A stretch of DNA of 5,616 nt from Methanosarcinales archaeon (lineage in GTDB: Archaea; Halobacteriota; Methanosarcinia; Methanosarcinales; Methanogasteraceae): positions 1 to 5,616 of the forward strand of contig DAOVGE010000208.1 of assembly GCA_030672605.1 (NCBI GenBank), read 5' to 3'. Both the position numbers and the translations under genes were made by a program. Position 1 is the first letter of the stretch; each line of letters opens with the position of its first letter. The notes under the pieces are model-generated. The model had not been told where the DNA came from. It saw nothing but the letters and a program-made list of their open reading frames with translations, and searched no databases. Below are positions 5,561 to 5,616 of this stretch, piece after piece.

Positions 5561-5581
5561 CGATTTTTTCACAAAAAATCG
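5561..5581. terminator. A/T-rich perfect hairpin, possible two-way terminator
   Basis: CGATTTTTT (5561-5569) and AAAAAATCG (5573-5581) form a perfect 9-bp inverted repeat around CAC. It puts a run of six T on each strand, which suits archaeal T-rich termination in either direction. Its place just after a TATA-like box also allows a regulatory reading. Confidence 0.4.
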
Positions 5582-5589
5582 AGTAAAAA

Positions 5590-5604
5590 CTGCCCTTCGG
5601 GCGG
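5590..5604. other. GC-rich short hairpin at the right edge
   Basis: GCCC (5592-5595) and GGGC (5599-5602) pair around TTC; one wobble pair and one more pair extend the stem to six. The context beyond the window is missing, so no role can be given. Confidence 0.35.
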
Positions 5605-5616
5605 GGCTGGCGATAT

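Overview
The window reads as a piece of euryarchaeal genome, most likely from a methanogen or methanotroph-related (class Methanomicrobia-like, possibly ANME-type) lineage. The basis is a euryarchaeal multi-OB-fold RPA next to an RPA-associated protein gene, archaeal TATA-type promoter boxes, strong GGAGG-type ribosome binding sites, and a methanogen-flavoured MtnA. The lineage is an inference; no rRNA or other taxonomic marker is present. All genes lie on the + strand.

Layout. (1) 1-516: the 3' part of mtnA (methylthioribose-1-phosphate isomerase, aIF2B-like), cut by the window edge. (2) 584-2686: a two-gene single-stranded-DNA-binding operon. It holds an RPA with three tandem OB folds repeated every 306 bp plus a zinc-finger C-terminal OB domain, and an RPA-associated protein that starts on the base after the RPA stop. 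(3) 2762-3916: a TATA box, then two translationally coupled genes that overlap by 22 bases: a protein without a recognised family (possible glutamine-amidotransferase-like fold) and an APS-kinase-like P-loop kinase whose substrate motif departs from true APS kinases. (4) 4008-5312: a solitary AAA_14/DUF4143 ATPase with its own promoter and an 11-position inverted repeat over the expected transcription start. (5) 5313-5616: about 300 bases without a gene. Most of it is a 180-bp palindromic, MITE-like element (5365-5544) flanked by an exact 8-bp direct repeat, followed by a TATA-like sequence, an A/T hairpin and a GC hairpin.

How the parts fit. RPA and its partner form a replication/repair module. 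The two-gene kinase module is probably one functional unit, but its reaction is unknown. The AAA_14 ATPase gene looks more A-rich than its neighbours and is followed at once by the mobile-element remnant, so the right-hand third looks like an accessory segment next to housekeeping genes. I saw no CRISPR array, rRNA or tRNA. I found no clear new multi-gene system. The least-explained items are the hypothetical/kinase pair and the palindromic element.
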